From NCBI RefSeq assembly GCF_946998835.1, contig NZ_CAMQAZ010000001.1, positions 1 through 64,000 on the forward strand: DNA of 64,000 bases. The letters are read 5' to 3'. Source of the stretch: an uncultured Corynebacterium sp. Its GTDB lineage: Bacteria; Actinomycetota; Actinomycetes; Mycobacteriales; Mycobacteriaceae. The position numbers and the translations under genes are program-made. The notes beneath the pieces are model-generated. The model searched no databases and was not told the DNA's origin. It was given only the letters and a program-made list of their open reading frames with translations. Positions 53,171 through 62,099 of this stretch are shown here, piece after piece (the stretch's first letter is position 1; the number at the start of each line of letters is the position of its first letter).

Positions 53171-55393
53171 ATGGCGACAATTATTTGGACCCGTACTGAC
53201 GAAGCCCCTCTGCTCGCGAGCTACTCGCTGAAGCCGATCGTGGAGGCATTTGCAAGCCAGGCCGGTGTCAATGTCGAAACCCGCGATATCTCCCTCGCAG
53301 GCCGTATTCTGGCTCAGTTCCCGGAGCACCTCTCGGATGACCAGAAGGTAGAGGACGCGCTGGCAGCTCTGGGCGAGCTGGTCAAGGAACCACACGCCAA
53401 CATCATCAAGCTGCCGAATATCTCCGCATCCATTCCGCAGATTAAGCGCGCTGTCGCCGAGCTGCAGGAAAAGGGCTACGACATCCCGAAGTACAAGTCG
53501 CAGCCGGAAGGTGACGAGGAAACTGCTGACCGCGCAAAGTTCGACAAGGTCAAGGGCTCTGCCGTTAACCCGGTACTGCGTGAGGGCAACTCCGACCGCC
53601 GCGCTCCGGAGCCGGTGAAGAACTTCGCTCGCAAGCACCCGCACCGCATGGGCGCATGGTCTGCAGATTCTAAGACCAATGTCGTAACCATGGCTTCTAA
53701 CGACTTCCGCCACAACGAGAAGTCCGTGGTCATGCCGGCAGATGACAAGCTGACTTATCAGCTCGAGTCCAACGATGGTCAGCTTATTACTCTGAAGAAG
53801 GACATGCCTGTCCTCAAGGGCGAGATTATTGACGGCACTGGAATGAACGTCCACATTCTGGACAACTTCCTCCGTGCCCAGATCCGTCGCGCAAAGCGCG
53901 AGAACATCCTGTTCTCCGTGCACCTGAAGGCCACCATGATGAAGGTCTCCGACCCGCTGATCTTCGGCCAGGTCGTCAAGGCCTTCCTGCCATCTGTTTT
54001 CCCGAAGTTCGAGTCCAAGCTGGCCGCTGCCAACCTGACTCCGGACTACGGCATCGCCGCTATCCTCGACGGCCTGCACAAGCTTGACGACGCGACTGCA
54101 GCGGCCGTTAAGTCCGCTATTGAGAAGGACATGAAGGAGGGCCCGGCCCTCTACATGGTCAACTCCGACAAGGGCATCACCAACCTTCACGTTCCGTCCG
54201 ACGTCATCGTCGATGCCTCTATGCCAGCCCTGATCCGCAACGGAGGCAAGGGCTGGGGCCCGGACGGCGAGGAGAGCGACACTCTCGCAGTTATCCCGGA
54301 CTCCTCCTACGCAGGTGTCTACCAGGCTGTTATCGAGGACTGCCGCGCCAACGGCGCCTTCGACCCGGCCACCATGGGCTCGGTCCCGAATGTCGGCCTG
54401 ATGGCACAGAAGGCTGAGGAGTACGGCTCCCACGACAAGACTTTCCAGATTCCGGTTGACGGTGTCCTGCAGGTCACCAACTCCGCCGGCGAGGTTCTTA
54501 TTGAGCACCACGTCGCCGAGGGTGACATCTGGCGCTCCTGCCAGACCAAGGACGCCCCGATCCGCGACTGGGTAAAGCTGGCTGTCAACCGCGCTCGCAT
54601 CACTGGCGACCCGGCAGTGTTCTGGCTCGACCCGCACCGCGCGCACGACAACAACCTGATCGACAAGGTCAACGAGTACCTGGCCGATCACGACACCGAG
54701 GGCCTGGACATCCGAATCATGGATCCGGTGTCCGCTACCAAGTTCTCCCTCGAGCGCATCCGTCGCGGCGAGAACACTATCTCTGTAACCGGTAACGTCC
54801 TGCGTGACTACCTCACCGACCTGTTCCCGATTATGGAGCTGGGCACCTCCGCGAAGATGCTGTCGGTCGTGCCATTGATGGCTGGCGGCGGCCTGTTCGA
54901 GACCGGTGCTGGTGGCTCCGCCCCGAAGCACGTCCAGCAGGTTCAGGAAGAGAACCACCTGCGCTGGGATTCCCTGGGCGAGTTCCTCGCGCTGGCGGAG
55001 TCCCTGCGTTACGCCGCTGAGGATGACGACGACCCGCGTCCGCGCGTCCTGGCCGAGGCCCTGGACAAGGCAACCGCTACCCTGCTCGACGAGGGCAAGT
55101 CCCCGTCCCGCAAGGCTGGCGAAATTGACAACCGTGGTTCCCACTTCTACCTGGCTCTCTACTGGGCACAGGAGCTGGCTAAGCAGGATGAAAACTCCGA
55201 GCTGAAGGAAGCGTTCGCTCCGGTCGCTAAGGCTCTGACGGAGAAGGAAGAGTCCATCACCAAGACTCTGATTGACGCTCAGGGCTCCCCGGCCGACCTG
55301 GGTGGCTACTTCCTGCCGGACGATGAGAAGACCTCCGCGGTTATGCGTCCGTCCGCTGAGTTCAACGAAATCATCGACGGCCTGAAGAAGTAG
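53171..55393 (+). CDS. icd: NADP-dependent isocitrate dehydrogenase, monomeric type
   Basis: A 740-residue (about 80 kDa) monomeric IDH, oxidising isocitrate to 2-oxoglutarate with NADP in the TCA cycle. It begins [27 protein letters not shown], typical of this class, and contains [40 protein letters not shown] (substrate-binding Ser/Asn/Arg), [39 protein letters not shown] and [16 protein letters not shown]. Length matches the family. AGGAG lies ~9 nt before the ATG. It is flanked by a GlxR-like site upstream and a terminator downstream. Confidence 0.97.
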   Translation: MATIIWTRTDEAPLLASYSLKPIVEAFASQAGVNVETRDISLAGRILAQFPEHLSDDQKVEDALAALGELVKEPHANIIKLPNISASIPQIKRAVAELQEKGYDIPKYKSQPEGDEETADRAKFDKVKGSAVNPVLREGNSDRRAPEPVKNFARKHPHRMGAWSADSKTNVVTMASNDFRHNEKSVVMPADDKLTYQLESNDGQLITLKKDMPVLKGEIIDGTGMNVHILDNFLRAQIRRAKRENILFSVHLKATMMKVSDPLIFGQVVKAFLPSVFPKFESKLAAANLTPDYGIAAILDGLHKLDDATAAAVKSAIEKDMKEGPALYMVNSDKGITNLHVPSDVIVDASMPALIRNGGKGWGPDGEESDTLAVIPDSSYAGVYQAVIEDCRANGAFDPATMGSVPNVGLMAQKAEEYGSHDKTFQIPVDGVLQVTNSAGEVLIEHHVAEGDIWRSCQTKDAPIRDWVKLAVNRARITGDPAVFWLDPHRAHDNNLIDKVNEYLADHDTEGLDIRIMDPVSATKFSLERIRRGENTISVTGNVLRDYLTDLFPIMELGTSAKMLSVVPLMAGGGLFETGAGGSAPKHVQQVQEENHLRWDSLGEFLALAESLRYAAEDDDDPRPRVLAEALDKATATLLDEGKSPSRKAGEIDNRGSHFYLALYWAQELAKQDENSELKEAFAPVAKALTEKEESITKTLIDAQGSPADLGGYFLPDDEKTSAVMRPSAEFNEIIDGLKK

Positions 55394-55464
55394 AACTAAC
55401 TGCTTGCCGCTGGCTGGTCCTGGCCGGCCCTGGCCGAACTAGCTGGCCGGTGATTTCAGGCGAT

Positions 55465-55516
55465 AGCCCCTCGCTCATGTTGCATTTGATGCACATGGTG
55501 CGTGGGGCTTTTTTCT
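55465..55516 (+). terminator. Rho-independent terminator after icd
   Basis: AGCCCCTCGC pairs with GCGTGGGGCT (one mismatch). The stem continues inside with CATGT/ACATG around TGCA/TGC, and TTTTTT follows. The 343-nt icd-metY gap holds this terminator and the metY promoter; I see nothing else in it. Confidence 0.88.
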
Positions 55517-55657
55517 TTGCTCTGCCCCCATCCACAGCAAGTCCATCCGCACATCTAGCCACACCCCACAACCAACCAACCCAAACCATACTAAGCGGGC
55601 TATAGCACTCTCGACACAGTGGCTACACACCCTCCTACCTTGGGTTTTTCCAAAACT

Positions 55658-55686
55658 TTGCAATAGACAGCTTGGTTCACTATTGT
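55658..55686 (+). promoter_or_regulatory. metY promoter with McbR-like operator in the spacer
   Basis: A -35 TTGCAA (55658-55663) and a -10 TATTGT (55681-55686) are separated by exactly 17 nt. Within the spacer, TAGAC-AGCTTG-GTTCA (55664-55679) matches eight of ten positions of the corynebacterial McbR box TAGAC-N6-GTCTA. A repressor bound there would block RNA polymerase. The leader to the metY ATG is ~45 nt. Confidence 0.65.
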
Positions 55687-55736
55687 TTGTAAGCAACGTT
55701 TTGAACAACCTCAAAAACCGCAAGGAAGTATCTGAA

Positions 55737-57059
55737 ATGACCACCAAGTACGACAACAGCAACGCCGCCAACTGGGGCCTGTCCACCCGCGCTATTCACG
55801 CCGGTTTCGCACCGGATGCACAGACCTCCGCGCGCAACCTGCCGATTTACAACACCTCCTCCTACGTGTTCGATTCCGCTGAGCACGCCGCCAACCGCTT
55901 CAACCTCTCGGATGCGGGCCCGATTTACTCCCGCCTGACCAACCCGACTGTGGATGCCGTCGAGCAGCGCATCGCCAGCCTCGAGGGTGGTGTCGCAGCT
56001 GTGCTGTTCTCCTCCGGCCAGGCAGCCGAGACCGCTGCTGTTCTCACCCTGGCTCGCGCAGGCGACCACTTCGTCGTTTCGCCGCGCCTCTACGGCGGCA
56101 CTGAGACCCTGTTCAAGGTCACTCTGCCCCGCCTGGGCATCGACTGCACCTTCGTCGAGAACCCGGATGACCCGGAGTCCTGGCAGGCAGCAGTCCAGGA
56201 CAACACCGTTGGTTTCTACGGTGAGTCCATCGCCAACCCGCAGATCGACATCCTGGACATCCCGGCAATCTCCGAGGTCGCACACCGCAACAACGTTCCG
56301 CTGATTGTCGACAACACTGTCCCGACCGCCGCTCTGCTGCGCCCGCTCGAGCACGGCGCCGATGTCGTGGTTTCGTCCACCACCAAGTTCCTGACCGGTA
56401 ACGGCTCCTCCCTCGGCGGCGTCATCGTCGACGGTGGCAAGTTCGACTGGACCCAGACCCGCAACGGCCGCTCCATCTTCCCGAACTTCACCGAGGCCGA
56501 CGAGGCTTACCACGGCCTGAAGTTCGCTGACCTCGGCGCTCCGGCATTCGCACTGCGTGCTCGCGCTGGCATTCTCCGCGACACCGGTGCCGCTCCGGCT
56601 CCGTTCAACGCGTGGGTGCTGGGTCAGGGCCTCGACACTCTGGCGCTGCGCATCGAGCGCCACAATGAAAACGCCAAGGCTGTCGCCGAGTTCCTCGAGG
56701 CTCACCCGCTGGTCGCGAAGGTCAACTACGCTGGCCTGCCGAGCTCCCCGTGGCACGAGACCCTGAACAAGCTGGGCCTTTCCGGCGCCAGCGGCGTGCT
56801 CTCCTTCGATCTGAAGGATGCCGACACGGCCAAGGCTTGGAAGTTCATTGACGCTCTGAAGCTGCACTCCAACGTCGCCAACATCGGTGATGTCCGCTCG
56901 CTGGTTGTCCACCCTGCTACCACCACTCACTCCCAGTCCGATGAGGAGGGCCTGACCCGCGCCGGCATTTCCCAGGCCACCGTTCGCCTCTCCGTCGGTA
57001 TCGAAAACATCGATGACATCATCGCTGACCTCGAGGCTGGCTTCGCGGCACTCGCCTAG
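55737..57059 (+). CDS. metY: O-acetylhomoserine sulfhydrylase
   Basis: A 440-residue PLP enzyme of the Cys/Met metabolism family that makes homocysteine from O-acetylhomoserine and sulfide. The start MTTKYD has AAGGAAG ~9 nt upstream; the ORF extends 18 codons further up, through the -10 region, so the longer version is unlikely. Motifs are STRAIHAGFAPD, PIYNTSSYVFDSAEHA, YSRLTNPTVDAVEQRIASLEGG, FSSGQAAETAA, the PLP-binding Lys in SSTTKFLTGNG, and SLVVHPATTTH. The length (above 420) and FVENPDDPESW favour MetY over MetB. metX, which supplies its substrate, starts 45 nt downstream. Confidence 0.95.
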   Translation: MTTKYDNSNAANWGLSTRAIHAGFAPDAQTSARNLPIYNTSSYVFDSAEHAANRFNLSDAGPIYSRLTNPTVDAVEQRIASLEGGVAAVLFSSGQAAETAAVLTLARAGDHFVVSPRLYGGTETLFKVTLPRLGIDCTFVENPDDPESWQAAVQDNTVGFYGESIANPQIDILDIPAISEVAHRNNVPLIVDNTVPTAALLRPLEHGADVVVSSTTKFLTGNGSSLGGVIVDGGKFDWTQTRNGRSIFPNFTEADEAYHGLKFADLGAPAFALRARAGILRDTGAAPAPFNAWVLGQGLDTLALRIERHNENAKAVAEFLEAHPLVAKVNYAGLPSSPWHETLNKLGLSGASGVLSFDLKDADTAKAWKFIDALKLHSNVANIGDVRSLVVHPATTTHSQSDEEGLTRAGISQATVRLSVGIENIDDIIADLEAGFAALA

Positions 57060-57082
57060 ACCGTTTGTACACAGACACATTG

Positions 57083-57098
57083 CGGACTAAGTAGTCTA
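57083..57098 (+). promoter_or_regulatory. McbR-like site over the metX promoter
   Basis: CGGAC-TAAGTA-GTCTA matches eight of ten positions of TAGAC-N6-GTCTA and overlaps the metX -10 TAGTCT (57092-57097), which lies 7 nt before the metX ATG. It also contains GACTA-AG-TAGTC. This suggests that metX has its own repressible leaderless promoter besides read-through from metY. Confidence 0.5.
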
Positions 57099-57104
57099 TA
57101 AGAC

Positions 57105-58241
57105 ATGAGCTTTTCCCCATCTACCCCGGCCACCCTCCCATCCGAGGGCGAGCCGGGGCGTGTCTTTATCGGCGACATCACAACCGAAGCCGGTGCCGTC
57201 ATCCCCAATGTCACCGTCGAATTCGAACGCTGGGGTCGGCTTAACGACGACTGCTCGAATGTCATTCTCCTCGAGCACGCTTTGACCGGCGATGCCCACG
57301 CGTCCGGCCCCTCGGATGAGTACCACCCGACCGCGGGTTGGTGGAATGGAATGATTGGTTCCGCCCGTGCACTGGACACCGATGAGTACTGCATCATCTG
57401 CACGAATGTCATCGGTGGCTGCCGCGGCACAACCGGTCCATCCAGCCCGCATCCTGACGATGGCAAGCCCTGGGGCTCTCGCTTCCCCGCTATCTCCGTG
57501 CGCGACACGGTGACGGTAGAGCATATGGCCCTACAAGCGCTGGGAATTTCCCGTCTCCAAGCTGTCATTGGTGGCTCCCTGGGTGGGGCCCGCGCACTTG
57601 AATGGTCGCTGATGCACTCTGATTTCGTCGGCAAGGCATTGGTGATGTGTGTCGGCGCCCGTGCGTCGGCCTGGCAGATTGGTATTCAGTCTGCGCAGAT
57701 TCAGTTCATTGAGTCCGACCCCAATTGGCATGGCGGTGACTACTATGACCGCGGTGTGACCCCGGCCCGAGGTCTGGGTTTCGCCCGTAGGGTCGCCCAT
57801 CTGACGTACCGTGGTGAGCTCGAGATGGATGACCGCTTCGGTGCAGCAGCGCAACCTGGCGAGGACCCGCTGGGGCCGATGCGCACAGAAGATCGCTTCC
57901 AGGTGGAGAGCTACTTGGATCACCAGGCGGAGAAGCTGGCTCAGCGTTTCGATGCCGGCTCGTATGTTGTGCTCACTGACACCTTGAATCGGCACAATAT
58001 CGGCCGTGGCCGCGGCGGGATGAACGAGGCGCTGCACTCCTCTACCGTGCCGACCATGATTGCCGGGGTGGATACGGATATTCTCTACCCCTTCCATCAG
58101 CAGGAGCACCTCGCCCGCAATTTGGGCAATTGCATGGGGCTGGAAAAGATTGAATCCGCCGTGGGCCACGACGGATTCTTAACGGAGTTTGAGCGGGTCG
58201 ACTCGATCGTGCGTGAATTCCTCGCCCGCGATGTCAGCTAG
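57105..58241 (+). CDS. metX: Homoserine O-acetyltransferase
   Basis: A 378-residue alpha/beta-hydrolase-fold acyltransferase that makes O-acetylhomoserine from homoserine and acetyl-CoA. Visible are VILLEHALTGDAHA (oxyanion region), GGCRGTTGPSSPHP, the nucleophile elbow GGSLGGARALEW, the catalytic Asp in GVDTDILYPFHQQ and the His in GHDGFLTEF. A leaderless start behind TAGTCT is likely. The stop overlaps the convergent DUF3017 stop within CTAG. Acetyl versus succinyl specificity is inferred from pairing with metY. Confidence 0.95.
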   Translation: MSFSPSTPATLPSEGEPGRVFIGDITTEAGAVIPNVTVEFERWGRLNDDCSNVILLEHALTGDAHASGPSDEYHPTAGWWNGMIGSARALDTDEYCIICTNVIGGCRGTTGPSSPHPDDGKPWGSRFPAISVRDTVTVEHMALQALGISRLQAVIGGSLGGARALEWSLMHSDFVGKALVMCVGARASAWQIGIQSAQIQFIESDPNWHGGDYYDRGVTPARGLGFARRVAHLTYRGELEMDDRFGAAAQPGEDPLGPMRTEDRFQVESYLDHQAEKLAQRFDAGSYVVLTDTLNRHNIGRGRGGMNEALHSSTVPTMIAGVDTDILYPFHQQEHLARNLGNCMGLEKIESAVGHDGFLTEFERVDSIVREFLARDVS

Positions 58242-58606
58242 CTGCCCAGCGCGTCCACGCTGACTGCGAGGAAGACGATTCCCAACCCGACTATGGAGCA
58301 AAACCAGAGGTCAAAGGCTCGGGATCGGACAGAGAACACACCTAGAATACTGTCCGGCAGGTACTGCCTGGCCACGCCAAGCAGAATCATTGTGCTTCCC
58401 AACATGAAGGTGGCGCGCCGCCACCGCTCCAGTCCCAGAAATACAACGAAAGCGGACATGCCGAAAAAGAGCGCGCCATAGATTGTGTACTGCACCCACA
58501 TTGGCCACGAAGCTCCCGAGGGCGGGGTCTTTGGGCTATGGGGATTCAGCATCGGATCCGGCAAATCCTCACGCCGGGCACGCTGCGCTATCTCCCTTTT
58601 CGACAC
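58238..58606 (-). CDS. DUF3017 membrane protein
   Basis: A 122-residue protein with a basic, Pro-containing N-terminus of ~30 residues and three hydrophobic segments (WVQYTIYGALFFGMSAFVVFLGL, RATFMLGSTMILLGVARQYL, FDLWFCSIVGLGIVFLAVSV). The GLERWRRATFMLGSTMILLGVARQYLP core matches DUF3017, found next to folD in many actinobacteria, as here (20 nt after folD). Function unknown. Confidence 0.82.
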   Translation of the reverse strand: MSKREIAQRARREDLPDPMLNPHSPKTPPSGASWPMWVQYTIYGALFFGMSAFVVFLGLERWRRATFMLGSTMILLGVARQYLPDSILGVFSVRSRAFDLWFCSIVGLGIVFLAVSVDALGS

Positions 58607-58626
58607 GTCTGATTCCTCCTGGCTAA

Positions 58627-59484
58627 CTAAGCCAGGCCAGCGAGCTTCTCAGCGCGCTCGACAACATTGCGCACGAGGAATGCGCGAGTCAGTGGGCCGA
58701 CTCCGCCAGGGTTTGGGGATACGTAACCAGCAACGTCCCAGACATCCTCGGCAACGTCACCAGCCAACTTGCCGTCGACACGCGAAACTCCGACGTCGAG
58801 CACTGCAGCGCCCGGCTTGACCATGTCGGCGGTGAGCATGTGTGCGACACCGGCGGCTGCGATGATGACGTCAGCCTGACGAGTTTCGGCGGCCAGATCC
58901 TTAGTTCCGGTATGGCACAGCGTCACCGTGGAGTTCTCGCTGCGGCGAGTGAGCATCAAGCCAATCGGACGGCCAACGGTGACACCGCGGCCAATGACGA
59001 CGACCTTTGCACCATTGAGCTCAACGCCGAAGCGACGCAGCAGGTGGATGCAGCCGTTCGGGGTGCACGGCAGCGGTGCTGGCTCGTTGAGGACAAGCTT
59101 GCCCAGGTTGACCGGGTGGAGGCCATCGGCATCCTTCTCCGAATCAATGAGCCCCAGAATGCGGTTTTCATCCAGGTGCTTCGGCAGTGGCAATTGAACA
59201 ATGTAGCCTGTGCACTCCGGGCTTTCGTTCAGCTCGGTGATTACTGCCTCGAGCTCTTCCTGTGTGGTGTCAGCCGGGAGGTCACGGCGGATAGAGGCGA
59301 TACCAATCTGCTCACAGTCACGATGCTTCATCTTCACGTAAGAGTGGCTGCCTGGGTCATCGCCGACCAGCACGGTAGCCAAGCCTGGAGTGTGGCCGGC
59401 TTCCTTCAAGCGCTCGACGCGCTTTTGAAGGTCTGCAAAGATTTCGTCTCGGTAAAGTTTGCCATCAAGCTTTGTCGCTGCCAT
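58627..59484 (-). CDS. folD: Methylene-THF dehydrogenase / methenyl-THF cyclohydrolase
   Basis: A 285-residue bifunctional folate enzyme interconverting 5,10-methylene-, methenyl- and 10-formyl-THF, which feeds the formyl donor to purN and purH. Motifs are [29 protein letters not shown] with the catalytic Lys, [46 protein letters not shown] and [18 protein letters not shown]. The start MAATKLDG is 7 nt behind TAAGAT (leaderless); the longer ORF from 59532 extends above this promoter. Confidence 0.96.
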   Translation of the reverse strand: MAATKLDGKLYRDEIFADLQKRVERLKEAGHTPGLATVLVGDDPGSHSYVKMKHRDCEQIGIASIRRDLPADTTQEELEAVITELNESPECTGYIVQLPLPKHLDENRILGLIDSEKDADGLHPVNLGKLVLNEPAPLPCTPNGCIHLLRRFGVELNGAKVVVIGRGVTVGRPIGLMLTRRSENSTVTLCHTGTKDLAAETRQADVIIAAAGVAHMLTADMVKPGAAVLDVGVSRVDGKLAGDVAEDVWDVAGYVSPNPGGVGPLTRAFLVRNVVERAEKLAGLA

Positions 59485-59565
59485 GGCATTTATCTTAGGC
59501 ACAGGAGCGGTCAATGCCCAGAATTGCCCCATTGACTGCCTGGAAGTTGTCCTTGACGCTTGGCC

Positions 59566-60105
59566 CTATTTGCCGCCAATAAAACCCTGTTGCCGCCAAA
59601 CTTCATAGGCAGCAACCGCGGCAGCGTTGGAAAGATTCATGCTGCGCCGAGCAGGAAGCATGGGAATTCGGACAAGCTGTGTTATTCGCGGATCATCGAG
59701 CACCGCCTGTTCCAGTCCAGTTGGCTCCGGGCCAAAGAGCAGCACATCGGTGTTGGTGTATTCGATGTCCGTATGCCAGGTGTCCGTGTGCGCGGTGAAG
59801 GCGAAGATGCGACACCCTTGGCTGGTAAATGTCTCCAGCGCCTGATCGATGGACTCGTGAATACGCACATCAGCCAAGTCGTGGTAGTCCAGCCCGGCGC
59901 GACGCAGATTCTTGTCATCGAAGTTGAATCCCAGCGGCTTGGCCAAGTGCAGCATGGCACCGGAGCCCGCACACATGCGGATGGCATTGCCGGTGTTCGG
60001 TGGAATGACCGGCCGGTCAAACAGCACGTGGCAGGTGTGGTTTTTAATCCAGTCTGTGGAATTGGTGTGACCGGAGTTGGTGAGCTCGGAGGTGGTGCTC
60101 TTCAT
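59566..60105 (-). CDS. trmL: tRNA (cytidine/uridine-34-2'-O)-methyltransferase, TrmL type
   Basis: A 179-residue SPOUT methyltransferase that 2'-O-methylates the wobble nucleotide of tRNA-Leu species. It shows HVLFDRPVIPPNTGNAIRMCAGSG, the knot motifs LLFGPEPTGLEQAVLDD and RIPMLPARRSMNLSNAAAVAAYEVWRQ. A ~17-residue leader precedes the fold. The start MKSTTSE lies 11 nt after the stop of the S9 peptidase gene on the same strand, so they are probably co-transcribed. Substrate is inferred from the family. Confidence 0.9.
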   Translation of the reverse strand: MKSTTSELTNSGHTNSTDWIKNHTCHVLFDRPVIPPNTGNAIRMCAGSGAMLHLAKPLGFNFDDKNLRRAGLDYHDLADVRIHESIDQALETFTSQGCRIFAFTAHTDTWHTDIEYTNTDVLLFGPEPTGLEQAVLDDPRITQLVRIPMLPARRSMNLSNAAAVAAYEVWRQQGFIGGK

Positions 60106-60116
60106 TTCTTCTATCA

Positions 60117-62081
60117 CTATTGCTCGTTGTCTACTTCTGCTGCTACTGCCATCCCGGGGACAGCATCGCACACGCCATGCTCGGCGAAGAACGCGATGAT
60201 GGTGTCAGCGATGAGCGCGCGACTCTTCGGCTTCGAGAACTTGTGTCCCTCTCCCGCAACCACCAGAAAGTCAGTGGGCACACCATAGGCATCCATGGCG
60301 TTGCGCATCTGACCGGATTCGCGCGGAGGCACGTTGGTATCCCACTCGCCGTGGATAAACAGGGTCGGGGTTTTCATTTCCTCTGCGCGGTGCAGTGGCG
60401 AGATGTCGCGCAACAGCTCGGCATCCTGATATGGGTAGCCGTAGCGCGGAAAGGCAGCCTGCGCCAGCCAGGGCTCGGTGGATTGATAGTAGGTTTCAAA
60501 ACTTGTCATTCCGCAGGCATCGACGATGGCTGCGAACTGATCCGGATACCACGCCGAGGCCAACAGCGACATAAAGCCGCCGTAAGAGCGCCCGCCCAGT
60601 GCAATACGGTCTGGATCTGCCAACCCGGCATCGACGAGGAAGGCACGCGCGGCTGCAATATCCGCAATGGCGGCAAAGCGTCCATAGCGATCGCCCGCGT
60701 GCTCAAATGATCTGCCGGACCCCGAGGAGCCCCGCACGTTGGGAGTGAAGACCACAAAGCCCGCCTCCACAATGCTGGCTAGAACATCGTGATGAATGGG
60801 TTTTGCCTGCAGTTCTGGGCCACCGTGGATGTGGATGAAAGCTGGTGGAAGCGCATTCGTAGAGGTATCGCTCGAGTTATTGCGCACGGATTCCGGAAGG
60901 TAGAGCCAGCCAGAGAGCTCCAGCCCATCGCGGGAGACAAAGTAGACCAGCTCTGGGGCCGGCATGGTCTCCAAGTTCTTCTCTTCCAGAGCCAAAATCC
61001 GCTCAGTGCGTTCCATATCCAATGGCTCAATGACGCCACCGATATTGCGCAGAATCTCCACCGTCGGTGCGAGCCCTGGCCCTTCTACGGTCAGGGAAAT
61101 CAGCTCACCGTCACCGGAAATTGACAGCTCACGCGCGACCATGCCCGGCAACTCGACGTTGCGGCGCACCATCACCCGTATGTCGTCAGTCTGCGGGTGT
61201 AGTCCAAGGGTCAGCACCTCCAGCGTGCTGACTCCACCACTGTTCCACAGCACGGCCGCGGTGGAGGAATCTTCACTGATGACGAACTCTTCGACATCCT
61301 GGTCCGGATTGCCAATGAATTCCTCGACATCGACTTCGATGCCGACCTTCATATCCAAGATTTCTCCCGCTGCCGTCCCCTCAACGCGAGGTCCAGTGGT
61401 GCTGATACCGCTGTCGGGAGTAATCCCCAGCCGTAGGATGCGACGCTGCTCCGCGCCGTGATCTGAGAGTACAAACGCGGTCAGCTTCTCCTGTCCAGGG
61501 TGTGCCAGCAGGACACCGGCATCCGTGGTGGAGCCAGGGTCGGACGGCAATAGCGGCTGCCACTGCTGCCCCGGACCGACCAGCAGTAACTCGCGGTGGC
61601 CACGCGGCCCAACTCGCACCAGACCAAACCCGCTTTCAGCCGCTACCAGCTGACTGTCTGTGCGTTTATCAATGACCTCGTACTTCGAGTTTGTCGGGTT
61701 AACCAAGCGCGCATAGTTAATGCCACGCGCATCGACCGCGTTCATCGCGAGCAGATCGTTATCCCATTCCACCAGCGTGGCGCGCATATCCGCATCCATG
61801 CGCAGGGGCCGCGCACCGTCGACTTCCGGGTCGGTGGATACCAGCCAGGTCTGCAATCGCTCCGTACCGTACGGCGAGACTTCGCAGGCAATCCACTTTC
61901 CATCCGGGGAGTGCAGCACCCTGGTGACCGGACCTTCCACCGGCAACTTCACAGGACGTTCCTCCCCCAGCCCCTCAGGTGTAATCTCCTGCTGTACCGC
62001 GTGCGGATAGCCGCTATCGCGGACGATAAAGGCAATCGCACTCCCATCCGGTGCTAACGAGGATTCATAGGTCTGGCGCAT
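60117..62081 (-). CDS. S9-family prolyl oligopeptidase-like serine peptidase
   Basis: A 654-residue cytoplasmic peptidase with an N-terminal beta-propeller-like region (repeated LHSPDGKWIACEV-type strands) and a C-terminal alpha/beta-hydrolase domain from about residue 400. The catalytic triad is Ser499 in GGRSYGGFMSLL, Asp in FIHGEWDTNVPP and His in GEGHKFSK. HGGPELQAKP is the oxyanion loop. The layout fits acylaminoacyl-peptidase/S9C enzymes that clip short peptides. No signal peptide is seen. TAGAAT is 8 nt before the ATG (leaderless), located within the end of dnaE2, so it has its own promoter. Confidence 0.88.
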   Translation of the reverse strand: MRQTYESSLAPDGSAIAFIVRDSGYPHAVQQEITPEGLGEERPVKLPVEGPVTRVLHSPDGKWIACEVSPYGTERLQTWLVSTDPEVDGARPLRMDADMRATLVEWDNDLLAMNAVDARGINYARLVNPTNSKYEVIDKRTDSQLVAAESGFGLVRVGPRGHRELLLVGPGQQWQPLLPSDPGSTTDAGVLLAHPGQEKLTAFVLSDHGAEQRRILRLGITPDSGISTTGPRVEGTAAGEILDMKVGIEVDVEEFIGNPDQDVEEFVISEDSSTAAVLWNSGGVSTLEVLTLGLHPQTDDIRVMVRRNVELPGMVARELSISGDGELISLTVEGPGLAPTVEILRNIGGVIEPLDMERTERILALEEKNLETMPAPELVYFVSRDGLELSGWLYLPESVRNNSSDTSTNALPPAFIHIHGGPELQAKPIHHDVLASIVEAGFVVFTPNVRGSSGSGRSFEHAGDRYGRFAAIADIAAARAFLVDAGLADPDRIALGGRSYGGFMSLLASAWYPDQFAAIVDACGMTSFETYYQSTEPWLAQAAFPRYGYPYQDAELLRDISPLHRAEEMKTPTLFIHGEWDTNVPPRESGQMRNAMDAYGVPTDFLVVAGEGHKFSKPKSRALIADTIIAFFAEHGVCDAVPGMAVAAEVDNEQ

Positions 62082-62099
62082 GACAGTCCATTCTAATAG

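Noticed and set aside
53087..55144. A 685-codon minus-strand ORF opposite icd
   Set aside because: It is an antisense frame of the highly conserved icd gene, caused by high GC and codon bias. No initiation signals or recognisable domains are present.
55680..57080. A 466-codon minus-strand ORF opposite metY
   Set aside because: It is antisense to a clear PLP enzyme, has no ribosome-binding site, and its sequence is low in recognisable motifs.
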